Shown one piece after another: positions 26,010-35,197 of a stretch of DNA of 64,000 nucleotides. The DNA comes from Betaproteobacteria bacterium UBA3031 (GTDB taxonomy: Bacteria > Pseudomonadota > Gammaproteobacteria > Burkholderiales > Eutrophovitaceae). The notes below the pieces were generated by a model, which was not told the DNA's origin, did not search any database, and saw only the letters and a list, made by a program, of their open reading frames with translations. The number at the start of each line of letters is the position of its first letter. Position 1 is the stretch's first letter. Location of the stretch: positions 17,970 through 81,969 of the forward strand of contig DFDI01000088.1 in assembly GCA_002367635.1 (NCBI GenBank). Direction: 5' to 3'. The position numbers were made by a program, and so were the translations under genes.

Positions 26010-26693
26010 TTGCCTAGACGTCAAGTGATACCAACTTCAAAAATTAAAGTCTGGGATACCTCGACCCGATTATTCCATTGGTCAATTGCCATCCTCATAA
26101 CCTACCAACTGGTCACAGGCCACTCAGAAGAAGGCCCATCGGAAAGTCATCTCATCGTGGGTTACTGCGTGTGCGGCTTAATCGTTTTCAGAATCCTCTG
26201 GGGCTTCTGGGGCAGCGTACCCGCACGATTCTCAGACTTTATCAAATCCCCCATCACTGTTATTCGCTATATCTTGGGCGGTTCCGGCGTATCAAAATAC
26301 TCAGCTGGCCACAATCCAACAGGAGGTTATTCGGTTGTATTGATGATTTTTTCGATCATCATTCAAGTCAGCAGCGGATTATTTTGCGATGATGACGTCA
26401 TGTTTTCAGGTGCATTTAGCGATCTCGTTTCGGATGATTTAACCTCTGTCGCCAATCAAATACACACCGTAAATTCAAAAATACTTCTCTTGTTAGTTTC
26501 CGCCCACTTAATCGCAATCAGCTGGTACACATTGTTCAAAAAACAGAATCTCGTGACGCCAATGATTACTGGTTATTCAAGTGAAATTAAAATAAACAAT
26601 GAAGTAAGTCAGGTCAACGAACATCCAAAACGCGCACTCCTCTTCGCAATCATTAGTGCCGGAGTCACTATAATTTTAATATCAATGCACTAA
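26010..26693 (+). CDS. Cytochrome b561-type membrane protein
   Basis: This 227-residue integral membrane protein resembles the cytochrome b subunits of Ni/Fe hydrogenases and bacterial cytochrome b561. It has WDTSTRLFHWSIAILI (first haem His in helix 1), HLIVGYCVCGLIVFRILWGFWG, a third helix with conserved GG and a histidine-bearing fourth helix (LLVSAHLIAISWY). It should move electrons between quinone and a cytochrome c. The start is uncertain (TTG 26010 or GTG 26025; neither has a good ribosome site). It is 9 bases after the HAD gene and converges on the cytochrome c' gene, a likely partner. Confidence 0.82.
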   Translation: MPRRQVIPTSKIKVWDTSTRLFHWSIAILITYQLVTGHSEEGPSESHLIVGYCVCGLIVFRILWGFWGSVPARFSDFIKSPITVIRYILGGSGVSKYSAGHNPTGGYSVVLMIFSIIIQVSSGLFCDDDVMFSGAFSDLVSDDLTSVANQIHTVNSKILLLLVSAHLIAISWYTLFKKQNLVTPMITGYSSEIKINNEVSQVNEHPKRALLFAIISAGVTIILISMH

Positions 26694-26737
26694 AGCAACC
26701 ACGCCTTGATTACAGTAGACATAAAGATTGGATTGGT

Positions 26738-27187
26738 TTACTTTTTTCGATAGTCGTCGTGACAAGACTTACACGTTTTGCCAAGGACCGAGACGGCCCG
26801 CTTCGAAGCGTCATAGTCGCCCGAGAGGCTGGTCGTCGCTAGAAGATCGGCCGCGTCTTGCATCAGCTTCATTTTCTGCTCGAAGTCAGCATAATTTGTC
26901 CAAATCTCGGGCCTAGCTTTAGTAGTCCCTGCGTGAGACTCAGTAACAAACCCCTCGAGCGGGACCTGACTAACATCAGCAATGACTTGCGCCCTACGTG
27001 CGAAATCAGCCTGATCATATGGTCGCTTTCCTTTAATCATATCTACGATCGCTCCAAAATTCCAACCCATCACCGAGAAAGCACCTTGGCGATATTTGAT
27101 TGCCTTTTCAACAGATTGAGCCGATGCCGCATTAACGACTATAAGAAGTAATAAACCTGTGACACCCAAAAAATAACGTTTCATCAT
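26738..27187 (-). CDS. Cytochrome c' (class II cytochrome c)
   Basis: This protein of about 149 residues is a periplasmic four-helix-bundle cytochrome with a signal peptide ending in NAASA. The single haem site CKSCH lies near the C-terminus (TCKSCHDDYRKK), as in class II cytochromes. The MGWNF segment contains the N-terminal region that supplies the distal residue in cytochromes c'. AGGAG is 4-8 bases before two adjacent ATGs (27187, 27184). Such proteins bind NO or transfer electrons. The neighbouring convergent cytochrome b561 is often found beside class II cytochromes. Confidence 0.88.
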   Translation of the reverse strand: MMKRYFLGVTGLLLLIVVNAASAQSVEKAIKYRQGAFSVMGWNFGAIVDMIKGKRPYDQADFARRAQVIADVSQVPLEGFVTESHAGTTKARPEIWTNYADFEQKMKLMQDAADLLATTSLSGDYDASKRAVSVLGKTCKSCHDDYRKK

Positions 27188-27290
27188 ATTTCTCCTAGAA
27201 GACACTCCACATTTACAGACAAATAGACAAAAAAAGGCTGCTGATCGTTACCGTTTTAACGGTACACCCATATTATATTAGAACGAATGA

Positions 27291-28364
27291 TTAAAGATGT
27301 TCATCTAAGGCCCAAGCCACATGCTCTCTAACTAATTCTGATTCATATGATTTTCTTAACTCAAGCGAGCGAATGATTTCCGGTGAGGTCGGTGCGTTTC
27401 CAAGCGCACAAGCCAAGTTGCGCAGCCATCGCTCGTAACCAATACGGCGAATCGGACTCCCCTCGGTATATCGATAAAATTCAGATTCGCTCCATGAAAA
27501 CAGCTTCACTAAAGTTTCACCATCTAAGGATTCTCTAACATTAAAGTCTGGAACGGTTGTAACCGACGCATATTTATTCCATGGACACACCACCTGACAG
27601 TCATCACAACCGTAAATACGGTTACCCAATAACTTTCTGAATTCTTTCGGGATACTCCCTCGGTGTTCGATCGTCAGATAGGAGATGCACCTTCGCGCAT
27701 CCAGCTTATAAGGGCCAAGGATGGCTTTTGTGGGACAAATATCAATACATCGACTGCATGTCCCGCAATGTTCACTCGCAGGACTATCTAACGGCAAATC
27801 TAAATCAGTGTAAATCTCCCCTAGAAAAAACCATGATCCAGCATTTTTATTGATCAACAGTGTGTGTTTACCGCGCCAACCCAACCCTGATTTTGTCGCC
27901 AACTCCACTTCCATCACAGGTGCGCTGTCAGTAAATACACGATAGCCGAACGCACCAATAATCGACTGAACGTTTTGCGCAACTTTTTCTAAGCGCCCTC
28001 GGATGACCTTGTGGTAGTCACGACCTAATGCGTAACTGGAAATAAACCCCTTATCGGGAGCATTTATAAAATTAAATCCATCCATACTTTCATTTCGAAA
28101 CTGAAAATAATTCATTCTCAAACTGATAATGCGCTTCACGCCACTGACAAGCTTATCTGGATCAATTTTCATCTCGAACCGATTGCCGATGTAGTCCATA
28201 TCACCCGCGTAACCCTTATCGAGCCATTCTTGTAAACGTGGTGCAGATTCTGATAAATCACAATCCGTTACGCGCATGTCATCGAAACCTTGCTCGCGAG
28301 CGATGATGCGGATCTTAGACGTTAACTGACCAAGATCCGAATTCGGTGCAACAGGGATGGTCAT
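27291..28364 (-). CDS. queG: Epoxyqueuosine reductase
   Basis: This 357-residue cobalamin- and Fe-S-dependent enzyme makes queuosine in tRNA from epoxyqueuosine. It has two 4Fe-4S motifs: C200/C203/C206/C210 (CGTCSRCIDICP) and C253/C256/C260 (CDDCQVVCPWN). The catalytic Asp is in TDSAPV (about 146), and the family segment GLGWRGKHTLLI follows. HEAT-like repeats end the protein. The length is typical. It overlaps no other gene and is followed by cytochrome c' on the same strand after about 100 bases. Confidence 0.94.
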   Translation of the reverse strand: MTIPVAPNSDLGQLTSKIRIIAREQGFDDMRVTDCDLSESAPRLQEWLDKGYAGDMDYIGNRFEMKIDPDKLVSGVKRIISLRMNYFQFRNESMDGFNFINAPDKGFISSYALGRDYHKVIRGRLEKVAQNVQSIIGAFGYRVFTDSAPVMEVELATKSGLGWRGKHTLLINKNAGSWFFLGEIYTDLDLPLDSPASEHCGTCSRCIDICPTKAILGPYKLDARRCISYLTIEHRGSIPKEFRKLLGNRIYGCDDCQVVCPWNKYASVTTVPDFNVRESLDGETLVKLFSWSESEFYRYTEGSPIRRIGYERWLRNLACALGNAPTSPEIIRSLELRKSYESELVREHVAWALDEHL

Positions 28365-28389
28365 GACGCTTGACCTGAGTAAGTCACCA

Positions 28390-29049
28390 TCAAATCCTGT
28401 CGTTTTCGAGCCGTGCCTCTAGATCTACGATGACAGGTATTAGGTAATCCAAATTAGGGTTTATCGCCATAGCTTGGGAAAGATAGTTGTAAGCATTTCT
28501 CGCATTTGAGCGCTCCATCCAAATACTTGCACAGCTTTGCATGACTCCGTAATGATAGGGATTAAGTTGGAGCGCGACCTCATAATCTGCCAGCGCATGA
28601 TCAATATCACCTGCATTCAGCCAAGCATCTCCGCGTTTGTTCCAAGCTTCAGAAAAAGATGGTTCCGCCTCAATGACTGAATCTAAGAATCCAATGGCCT
28701 CTTTGTTATTACCATTTTGCAACGCAAGTGTCGCCTTCACAAACAACCTCTTTGCGGACAAGTTATCCAACCGAAGCCAAAGGCCGGTAATGGCCTGGTC
28801 AGCCATGCTGCGCACAGCGGAATCATCGTCTCTCAACAGTCGAAGCATATGAGGCACATCGTCAATCATCCCTGTATCAGCCAACAGGGCAAGGGCACTG
28901 CGCCTTACAGAAGCATCAAAGTCTTTAAGTTGCTCGAGCGCCTGTTCCCGATCAGATCTAGAGCCCCAGTCCTCTGCCAGCACTACTGGGGACGAAAATA
29001 GAAACAATCCAATAATCAGTAAAGATCTAAAATAGTGACTCATATCCAC
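28390..29049 (-). CDS. Secreted HEAT- and TPR-repeat protein
   Basis: This 219-residue protein has a signal peptide (SLLIIGLFLFSSPVVLA). Two HEAT-like repeats (about 36-95: SVRRSALALLADTG, DDDSAVRSMADQAI) are followed by tetratricopeptide repeats (about 104-200: SFSEAWNKRGDAWLNAGDIDHALADYEVALQLNP). It is probably a periplasmic scaffold. The ORF opens with GTG; an ATG two codons later is equally likely. It is 25 bases upstream of queG and may be co-transcribed. No specific partner is evident. Confidence 0.8.
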   Translation of the reverse strand: MDMSHYFRSLLIIGLFLFSSPVVLAEDWGSRSDREQALEQLKDFDASVRRSALALLADTGMIDDVPHMLRLLRDDDSAVRSMADQAITGLWLRLDNLSAKRLFVKATLALQNGNNKEAIGFLDSVIEAEPSFSEAWNKRGDAWLNAGDIDHALADYEVALQLNPYHYGVMQSCASIWMERSNARNAYNYLSQAMAINPNLDYLIPVIVDLEARLENDRI

Positions 29050-29215
29050 GGTAACTCTTACGAATAGAAAGTATGATGAGGCATAAACGATAACTTATAA
29101 GTCATAACACTGCATCTTAAAATTTAATAACTCTTTGAATTGGATGCTTTTTAAGAGACATCTTTTTAGTATACTTATCAGTCAAGATTAATGTTCCACG
29201 TTCTAGGTCCATTTT

Positions 29216-29551
29216 ATGCAAAATAAAGTTCCCTTATTACTGAGTCTTATTGGCTTATTTTTGATTCAACCCGCATCAGCCGCCCCCTACCCTCTAGGAA
29301 CAATGACCTGCGATGATATTGGCGAATTTGCCTCTGAGGCGATGGGGTGGAGGAAAGAAGAGCTTGCCACCTACGAGGAAGCAATGGCGCGCTTAGAAGC
29401 GAGAACGTTCGCCGACCCCGTTGAAAAAAAGAATTTATCCATTGTGCTTGACTATGTTTTTGGTAACTACGGTAGAAATTGGAATGTTGAAAGTGCTGGC
29501 AATGTTTTTCGTAGTGATTGTAAAAAAGGTCGTGACGAACCAACTGAATAA
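29216..29551 (+). CDS. Small secreted protein of unknown function
   Basis: This 111-residue protein has a signal peptide (VPLLLSLIGLFLIQPASA). The mature part begins with YPLGTMTCDDIGEFASEAM and contains two cysteines, about residues 32 and 104, that could form a disulfide bond. It is otherwise helical and charged. I do not recognise a named family, though the two-cysteine helical layout resembles small hypothetical proteins of proteobacteria. It stands alone between a divergent TPR gene and a sulfhydrylase gene. Confidence 0.65.
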   Translation: MQNKVPLLLSLIGLFLIQPASAAPYPLGTMTCDDIGEFASEAMGWRKEELATYEEAMARLEARTFADPVEKKNLSIVLDYVFGNYGRNWNVESAGNVFRSDCKKGRDEPTE

Positions 29552-29619
29552 CAATCAATCGCAACATTACTCGAGTGCGTAGCGCCTAATCTTGTTAACA
29601 GCTTATTAAGATCCTAACA

Positions 29620-30906
29620 ATGCCTGATCATCACGATTTCAAATTAGAAACTCTAGGGCTACACGCAGGACAGGAACCTGATAGCGAATATGGGTCAAGA
29701 GCTCAACCTATTCATTTCACAACTTCCTATGTCTTCCCCGACACGGATACCGCAGCCTCACTATTCAATATGGAACGTGGTGGGCACGTCTACTCAAGAA
29801 TTTCAAACCCAACCACCGCCGTACTAGAAGAGCGTATTAGCGCTATGGAAGGTGGAGTCGGCGCCATTGCGACCGCTAGTGGGCAAGCGGCCTTGCACTT
29901 GGCCATTACCACTTTAATGGGTCAAGGAAGTCACATTGTCGCATCCAGGTCTCTCTATGGGGGGTCACATAACCTACTCCAATACACCATGCCGAGGTTC
30001 GGGATCGAAACTACTTTTGTGAATTTTCGTGATCACGACAGCGTAGCGGCCGCAATCAAACCTGAGACACGACTGATCTTTAGTGAGACCTTAGGCAATC
30101 CAGGGTTAGATGTCCTTAATATTCCCGCGATCTCCGAATTGGCGCATCAACACCAACTACCCCTAATGGTCGATTCAACATTTACAACCCCCTATTTGCT
30201 CAAGCCATTTGCACTAGGCGCAGATCTAATTATGCATTCCGCAACTAAGTTTTTAGGAGGGCATGGGGTAGCGATTGGAGGGCTCCTTATTGATGGTGGT
30301 GACTTTGACTGGACTCAAAGCGACAAATTTCCAACTTTGACACAACCCTACACCGGGTTTCATAACATGGTATTCACGGATGAGTCTCCAGTAGCGGCCT
30401 TCTTGCTCAGAGCCAGACGTGAGGGTTTACGTGATTTTGGTGCCTGCATGAGCCCAATGAATGCATTTCAAATCATGCAAGGAGTGGAAACACTAGGCCC
30501 CCGCATGCAAAGACACATGGAAAACACTCGTGCAGTCGTCGCGTTTCTCCAGAATCATGAATCAGTCAAACAAGTCATTTATCCAGAATTACCCGAACAC
30601 ACCGACCACGAACTCGCGAAAACGCTCCTGCCCAAAGGCTGTGGAGCGGTATTCACCTTCGAACTAAAAGATGGTCGAGAGGCGGGCCAGCGATTTATCG
30701 AACGACTCAAAATATTCTCTCATTTAGCCAATGTCGGAGATGCCAAATCACTCGTAATACATCCCGCATCAACAACACATTTCCGAATGAGTGACGAGGA
30801 TTTATTAGCGGCCGGGATTGCGGCCGGAACAGTTCGGCTCTCTGTTGGTATAGAAAATATCGATGACCTATTGAGTGATCTCAAACAGGCACTCAAATCT
30901 CGATAG
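29620..30906 (+). CDS. metY: O-acetylhomoserine (or O-succinylhomoserine) sulfhydrylase
   Basis: This 428-residue PLP enzyme makes homocysteine from O-acylhomoserine and sulfide, a direct-sulfhydrylation route to methionine. It has YSRISNPT at 58-65, the PLP lysine K210 in MHSATKFLGGHG, and the conserved SLVIHPASTTH near the C-terminus. Length and the long insert (FDWTQSDKFPTLTQPY) fit MetY better than MetB or MetZ. The alpha/beta hydrolase gene follows after 14 bases, so the two probably form an operon. Confidence 0.9.
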   Translation: MPDHHDFKLETLGLHAGQEPDSEYGSRAQPIHFTTSYVFPDTDTAASLFNMERGGHVYSRISNPTTAVLEERISAMEGGVGAIATASGQAALHLAITTLMGQGSHIVASRSLYGGSHNLLQYTMPRFGIETTFVNFRDHDSVAAAIKPETRLIFSETLGNPGLDVLNIPAISELAHQHQLPLMVDSTFTTPYLLKPFALGADLIMHSATKFLGGHGVAIGGLLIDGGDFDWTQSDKFPTLTQPYTGFHNMVFTDESPVAAFLLRARREGLRDFGACMSPMNAFQIMQGVETLGPRMQRHMENTRAVVAFLQNHESVKQVIYPELPEHTDHELAKTLLPKGCGAVFTFELKDGREAGQRFIERLKIFSHLANVGDAKSLVIHPASTTHFRMSDEDLLAAGIAAGTVRLSVGIENIDDLLSDLKQALKSR

Positions 30907-30920
30907 AGGACACAGTCATC

Positions 30921-31718
30921 ATGTTCATTACTATCGATAATCAAGACACATTTATTTACACGGCAGCCCGAGAGATACACCATCATCAACCCTCCGTATT
31001 GTTCATTCACGGGGCCGCAAATGATCATAGCGTGTGGAATATGCAGTGCCGATATTTTTCAACGCATGGTTGGAATGCGCTAGCTATTGACCTGCCCGGA
31101 CATGGTCAAAGCAAGGGACCTCCACTGAATAGCATCAGCGCACTAGCCGACTGGGTTGAAAAATGCACCAAAACTCTAAACCTAGAGCAATTGGCAATCG
31201 TTGGACACAGCATGGGATCATTAATCGGCCTTGAACTTGCTTCAAGAAAAAACAGCCTTGCCAACCAAATCGCACTGATAGGCATCAACGTCCCCATGCC
31301 TGTTTCAGACCAATTATTGGAAACAGCCAAAAAAAATCCCAAAGTCGCCTACCGACTTATGAACCAATATTCATTTAGTGGACGAGCAAAGCTAGGAAAA
31401 AATGATATCCCGGGCCTATCAATGGAAGGGGTAAGCCTCAAACTAATGAATCGCACACAGCCGGGAGTTTTACATGCGGATTTCATCGCATGCAACACAT
31501 ACGACAAGGGCATTTCTTCAGCTCAAAAAATCAACTGCCCTAGTATTTTGCTTTTGGGATCTCAGGACAAAATGACTCCCGCGTCCCGCACAAAAAGCTT
31601 GAGAAATGCGCTACCTGGCAGTCTAGTCAAAGTCCTGCCAGGTACCGGACACGCCATCATGGCTGAACAGCCCAATCAGGTCACGGAATGCCTGAAGAAC
31701 TTTTTAGTCAAAACTTAA
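30921..31718 (+). CDS. Alpha/beta hydrolase
   Basis: This 265-residue soluble hydrolase has the oxyanion region FIHGAANDHSVWN, the nucleophile elbow GHSMGS, an acid in GSQDKMTPAS and the histidine in GTGHAIMAE. The serine nucleophile rules out a haloalkane or fluoroacetate dehalogenase, which uses aspartate. It is cotranscribed with the sulfhydrylase gene (GAGGA before the ATG). An esterase role is likely; the substrate is unknown. Confidence 0.85.
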   Translation: MFITIDNQDTFIYTAAREIHHHQPSVLFIHGAANDHSVWNMQCRYFSTHGWNALAIDLPGHGQSKGPPLNSISALADWVEKCTKTLNLEQLAIVGHSMGSLIGLELASRKNSLANQIALIGINVPMPVSDQLLETAKKNPKVAYRLMNQYSFSGRAKLGKNDIPGLSMEGVSLKLMNRTQPGVLHADFIACNTYDKGISSAQKINCPSILLLGSQDKMTPASRTKSLRNALPGSLVKVLPGTGHAIMAEQPNQVTECLKNFLVKT

Positions 31719-31767
31719 TCACTAACGAACAGCGCATAATGAACATACAGTCGTTTAAATTTACGAC

Positions 31768-32271
31768 TTAAACTAGCTTCAACATAGTTTCGGCATCACT
31801 AACTTCCATACCGCCAGGAGCCTCTTCAACATTAATTGCTTTGACCACTCCGTCATCAATCAGCATCGAGTAGCGCTTAGAACGCACGCCCATTCCTCCA
31901 GCAGTAAGATCAAGATCCATTCCTACCGCCTTAGTAAATTCAGCGCTGCCATCTGCCATCATGCGAACAGCACCTGTCGCATTATTTTCTCGTCCCCAAG
32001 CACCCATAACAAAGGCATCATTGACGGACACGCACCAGATTTCATCAATCTTCTGTTTAAGTTCCGCTGCTTTTTCAACGTAACCAGGTAAGTGTTTTGC
32101 CGAACAAGTCGGTGTGTAAGCGCCCGGCAGTGCGAATAAAGCAATGCGCTTACCCTTCACAAGCTCAGACAACTTGAATGTGTTCGGTCCGATGCTACAT
32201 CCTTCTGTTTCCTCATTAATATACTCGCGTAGCGTACATTCCGGAACGTGGTCACCAACTTTGATAGTCAT
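31768..32271 (-). CDS. Peroxiredoxin, Prx5 type
   Basis: This 167-residue thiol peroxidase reduces hydroperoxides. The peroxidatic cysteine lies in PGAYTPTCS and further family marks are SVNDAFVMGAWG and the RSKRYSMLIDDG segment. Cys residues elsewhere (about 10, 25, 79) could act in resolving, or glutathione could, given the glutathione reductase and GST genes nearby. ATG at 32271 has AAGGA 6 bases upstream; the TTG at 32277 is rejected. It is divergent from greB. Confidence 0.92.
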   Translation of the reverse strand: MTIKVGDHVPECTLREYINEETEGCSIGPNTFKLSELVKGKRIALFALPGAYTPTCSAKHLPGYVEKAAELKQKIDEIWCVSVNDAFVMGAWGRENNATGAVRMMADGSAEFTKAVGMDLDLTAGGMGVRSKRYSMLIDDGVVKAINVEEAPGGMEVSDAETMLKLV

Positions 32272-32451
32272 ATTCAATCCTTATTAATATTTCATTTGAG
32301 AATAAATTTAATTTTTAACTTCCGACACGAATTATACTATTACAATATCTGACTCAGACAGATTACATAGACGCCAATATGCACGTCTCCGTGACTTTTC
32401 TTAAAATGCCAGCCTATACCCTTTTACTTTTGATCAAGAAACTTCCATTTA

Positions 32452-32943
32452 ATGTCCACAAAGAACTACATCACACCCAATGGAATGAAGCGACTGAAAG
32501 ACGAGGCCTTACGTTTAATTGACTTAGAGCGCCCTGCACTCGTCAAAGTCATTTCATGGGCAGCCTCCAACGGAGACCGATCAGAGAATGGTGACTATAT
32601 CTATGGCAAAAGAAAATTACGCGAAATTGATAAACGAATAAGACTCCTCACAAAAAAATTAGATTCAGCAGTAGCAATCGACCCAGAGCAGCGAGAGGCA
32701 ACTGAGCAAGTATTCTTTGGTGCAACAGTTTCTTTTAGAAGATCGAAAGCTCATGAAGAAACTGTGGCGATCGTCGGTATTGACGAAGCGGACGCGAAAA
32801 AAAGGTTGATCAGTTGGATCTCCCCACTCGCAACATCATTGTTAAAAACTCGCATAGGGGATCGGGTCTACCTAGATACGCCCAATGGAAGAGAGGAACT
32901 AGAAATAACTGCTATTCAATATAAACGTATCGCCATAGATTGA
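32452..32943 (+). CDS. greB: Transcript cleavage factor GreB
   Basis: This 163-residue factor rescues backtracked RNA polymerase. The coiled-coil domain carries the acidic tip in NGDRSENGDYIYGKRKLREIDKR, where GreB-type basic residues follow the D..E pair, and the C-terminal FKBP-like domain is present (GATVSFRR to RIGDRVYL). The pattern DYIYGKR distinguishes GreB from GreA. It converges on the GST gene, 9 bases away. Confidence 0.94.
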   Translation: MSTKNYITPNGMKRLKDEALRLIDLERPALVKVISWAASNGDRSENGDYIYGKRKLREIDKRIRLLTKKLDSAVAIDPEQREATEQVFFGATVSFRRSKAHEETVAIVGIDEADAKKRLISWISPLATSLLKTRIGDRVYLDTPNGREELEITAIQYKRIAID

Positions 32944-32952
32944 ACGACTGAT

Positions 32953-33654
32953 TTATCCGTGGTTTTCCTTAGGATAAGCAGGAGCAGATCGGCCTAGGCC
33001 ATCAAACAAATCCAATAGTCTTTCTTGATACGCATAAACATCATCAGCTTTGTCAAAAATGGTTAATCCAGATCCACACCGTAGCCACTGAAAAATACCA
33101 ACCATAATATAATCTGAAAAATTAGGACCCTTACCACCCAGGAAATTTTGTCGGCTAAGCGTCTGTCGCAGAGGCTCTAAAGCCTTTATGAAACCTATAC
33201 GCGCAGCTTCTGGGTTACCCCCCCACTCTTCCAAAGTGATGCCAAAACGAATTTCTCGGCTTTCTCGAAAGTATTTCTGATCGGCATCCTTCTGTAAACC
33301 AAAAAAGTCCAAAATGCCCATGCGAGAAACTAGCGAATGCAACACCGTCTCTGTCCAGCACTTCACAAACAAAGATTGAGATCGGGACTCGTCGCTATCA
33401 AATAATGCATGCTGTGGATATTTTTTATCAAGAAAAAGTGCGATATCCCACGAATCAATAACAACCTCACTCCCATCGACTAATACTGGGACCTTGCCGT
33501 CATTTGGCACGGGCAATTGATCTATTTCCGAAAAATAAATCGGAATTTCCTCCCAGCTCAGGCCTTTATGCGCTAAAGCATATTTTATACGCCAGCAAAA
33601 TGGAGAGAACCGAACCTCAGGATACTTCGACGCCAAGTCAAATAGCTGAATCAT
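32953..33654 (-). CDS. Glutathione S-transferase family protein
   Basis: This 233-residue protein has a thioredoxin-like GST N-domain (FSPFCWRIKYALAHKGLSWEEIP, then KVPVLVDG and IDSWDIALFL) and a helical C-domain. The SPFCW-type start resembles the beta-etherase (LigE-like) branch, but this is not decisive. It is the third gene of an operon after a haloacid dehalogenase-like gene and another GST gene (3-base gap), suggesting a glutathione-dependent detoxification set. Confidence 0.85.
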   Translation of the reverse strand: MIQLFDLASKYPEVRFSPFCWRIKYALAHKGLSWEEIPIYFSEIDQLPVPNDGKVPVLVDGSEVVIDSWDIALFLDKKYPQHALFDSDESRSQSLFVKCWTETVLHSLVSRMGILDFFGLQKDADQKYFRESREIRFGITLEEWGGNPEAARIGFIKALEPLRQTLSRQNFLGGKGPNFSDYIMVGIFQWLRCGSGLTIFDKADDVYAYQERLLDLFDGLGRSAPAYPKENHG

Positions 33655-33657
33655 GAA

Positions 33658-34362
33658 TTAAACCTTCCCTTGAATTGTATGAGAACCTTGCCCAAATAAG
33701 AATTTTTTTGCCTCATCATCGACCACTGGCCCTCGGCTGATTTCTTTTCCTCGCGCATAGGCTCTCGCCACAGACCCTTTAGCTCTCACACGTTCATGCC
33801 ACTTCTGTATTGACGGAAAGTCATCAAGATTCTGTCTCTGACGCTCATGCAAGACCACCCAAGGGTAACAAGCCATATCTGCGATGGAATAGTCATCCAC
33901 GATGTAGTCTCGCCCATTGAGTTGTTTATCTAAAACCGCGTATAGCCGCGCAGTCTCATTAACATAACGCTCAATAGCATAGGGAATTGGTTCTGGCGCG
34001 TAAGATACAAAATGGTGATTCTGACCTGCCATCGGACCCAGACCACCCATTTGCCAGAATAACCACTCCATTACTTGGACTTTCTTACGCAAATCATTCG
34101 GGATAAATTGACCAGTCTTTTCCGCCAAATACTGCAAAATAGCTCCAGACTCAAAAACAGTAATGGGATCCCCGCCGCCAGTCGGCTCTTCATCAACAAT
34201 CGCTGGCATACGATTATTGGGCGCGATTTTTAAGAACGACTCCTCAAACTGCTCCCCACGACTGATGTTAATAGGAACAATGTCATACTCTAAACCAGCT
34301 GCCTCTAAAAGCATCGTAATTTTATGTCCGTTCGGAGTTGGCCAATAAAATAACTTAATCAC
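33658..34362 (-). CDS. Glutathione S-transferase, nu-class (YfcG/YghU-like)
   Basis: This 234-residue protein begins MIKLFYWPTPNGHKITMLLEAAG, the hallmark of nu-class GSTs, where Thr/Asn near the N-terminus contact glutathione. NNRMPAIVD and FESGAILQYLAEKTG complete the GSH site, and the C-domain has YSIADMACYPWV. E. coli YfcG acts as a disulfide-bond oxidoreductase using glutathione. It sits between the haloacid dehalogenase-like gene (11-base gap) and the other GST gene. Confidence 0.9.
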   Translation of the reverse strand: MIKLFYWPTPNGHKITMLLEAAGLEYDIVPINISRGEQFEESFLKIAPNNRMPAIVDEEPTGGGDPITVFESGAILQYLAEKTGQFIPNDLRKKVQVMEWLFWQMGGLGPMAGQNHHFVSYAPEPIPYAIERYVNETARLYAVLDKQLNGRDYIVDDYSIADMACYPWVVLHERQRQNLDDFPSIQKWHERVRAKGSVARAYARGKEISRGPVVDDEAKKFLFGQGSHTIQGKV

Positions 34363-34373
34363 ATCTACCCTCT

Positions 34374-35057
34374 CTAGTCCGCGTTATACCAACAAGTGTC
34401 ACAAATAAGATCGGCAACCGAAGTCAGGCTATCAGCTGCAATCGTCGGTACTGGAGCAATTGGGTTGGAGGCAATACCAAACCGCTTGATTAATGCCCCC
34501 TTACAACCAATCGCCATTGCACCCGCAACATCCCATGCATGCGCAGCAATTAGATAGGCATTTTCTGGATCAACCTTCATTTTCTCAGTCGCATAACGAT
34601 AGACTTTTGGGTCAGGCTTAAGCGTCTTAACTTCCTCTACCGAAATAACCGTTTCGAAAAAATCAATTAATCCTGCGTGCGCCAATTGCTCCTGCGCGAC
34701 AGCAACCGGCGAGTTGGTCAACGCAGCCATACGAAAATTTAATGATTTAAGTTTTTTGAGTGCAGGAATGACATCGTCATGTGGTGACAACTTCCTCATT
34801 CCACCAACAATGTCACTCAACATATTTTCTGATAGTGAGAGATCGTGACGCTCCACAACCATTTCCAAAGCAGAGCGGCCGACTTCCGAAAAGTTGCGAG
34901 ACCACCCAAGAATCACGGATAACATAGCCGTCTGTATTACCTGATCAAACCATTCGCTCACCATGATTTGATCTCCGAAATGTGTTTTAAAATGTGGCTC
35001 AAGAGTTTTGAGATCCAGTAATGACTCATTAACATCAAACAGTAAAACTGGCTGCAT
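34374..35057 (-). CDS. Second type II haloacid dehalogenase-like HAD hydrolase
   Basis: This 227-residue protein has nucleophile D8 in FDVNESLLDL, motif II LTNSP, lysine in KTLKPDPKVYRYA and motif IV IAAHAWDVAGA. The DVNExLLD start and AAHxWD end mark the haloacid dehalogenase type II group. It differs from the paralogue at 25299 and leads an operon with two GST genes. Activity on 2-haloacids is possible; many family members have unknown substrates. It is divergent from glutathione reductase, strengthening a detoxification context. Confidence 0.85.
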   Translation of the reverse strand: MQPVLLFDVNESLLDLKTLEPHFKTHFGDQIMVSEWFDQVIQTAMLSVILGWSRNFSEVGRSALEMVVERHDLSLSENMLSDIVGGMRKLSPHDDVIPALKKLKSLNFRMAALTNSPVAVAQEQLAHAGLIDFFETVISVEEVKTLKPDPKVYRYATEKMKVDPENAYLIAAHAWDVAGAMAIGCKGALIKRFGIASNPIAPVPTIAADSLTSVADLICDTCWYNAD

Positions 35058-35197
35058 ATTATCCCTTTTATTCCGTTATTAAGAGCTGCAAGAATGCGTA
35101 AACAACTGACATAACTTGTTAATTACAATTCACAATAAAATACGTTTAATCGTATAGACTAGTGGGCAGCAATCAACATTATGGAGTAAAGAGTAGC

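Noticed and set aside
30921..31718. Fluoroacetate dehalogenase as identity of this alpha/beta hydrolase
   Set aside because: The nucleophile elbow is GHSMGS with serine; fluoroacetate dehalogenases need an aspartate there. The same holds for the hydrolase at 56385.
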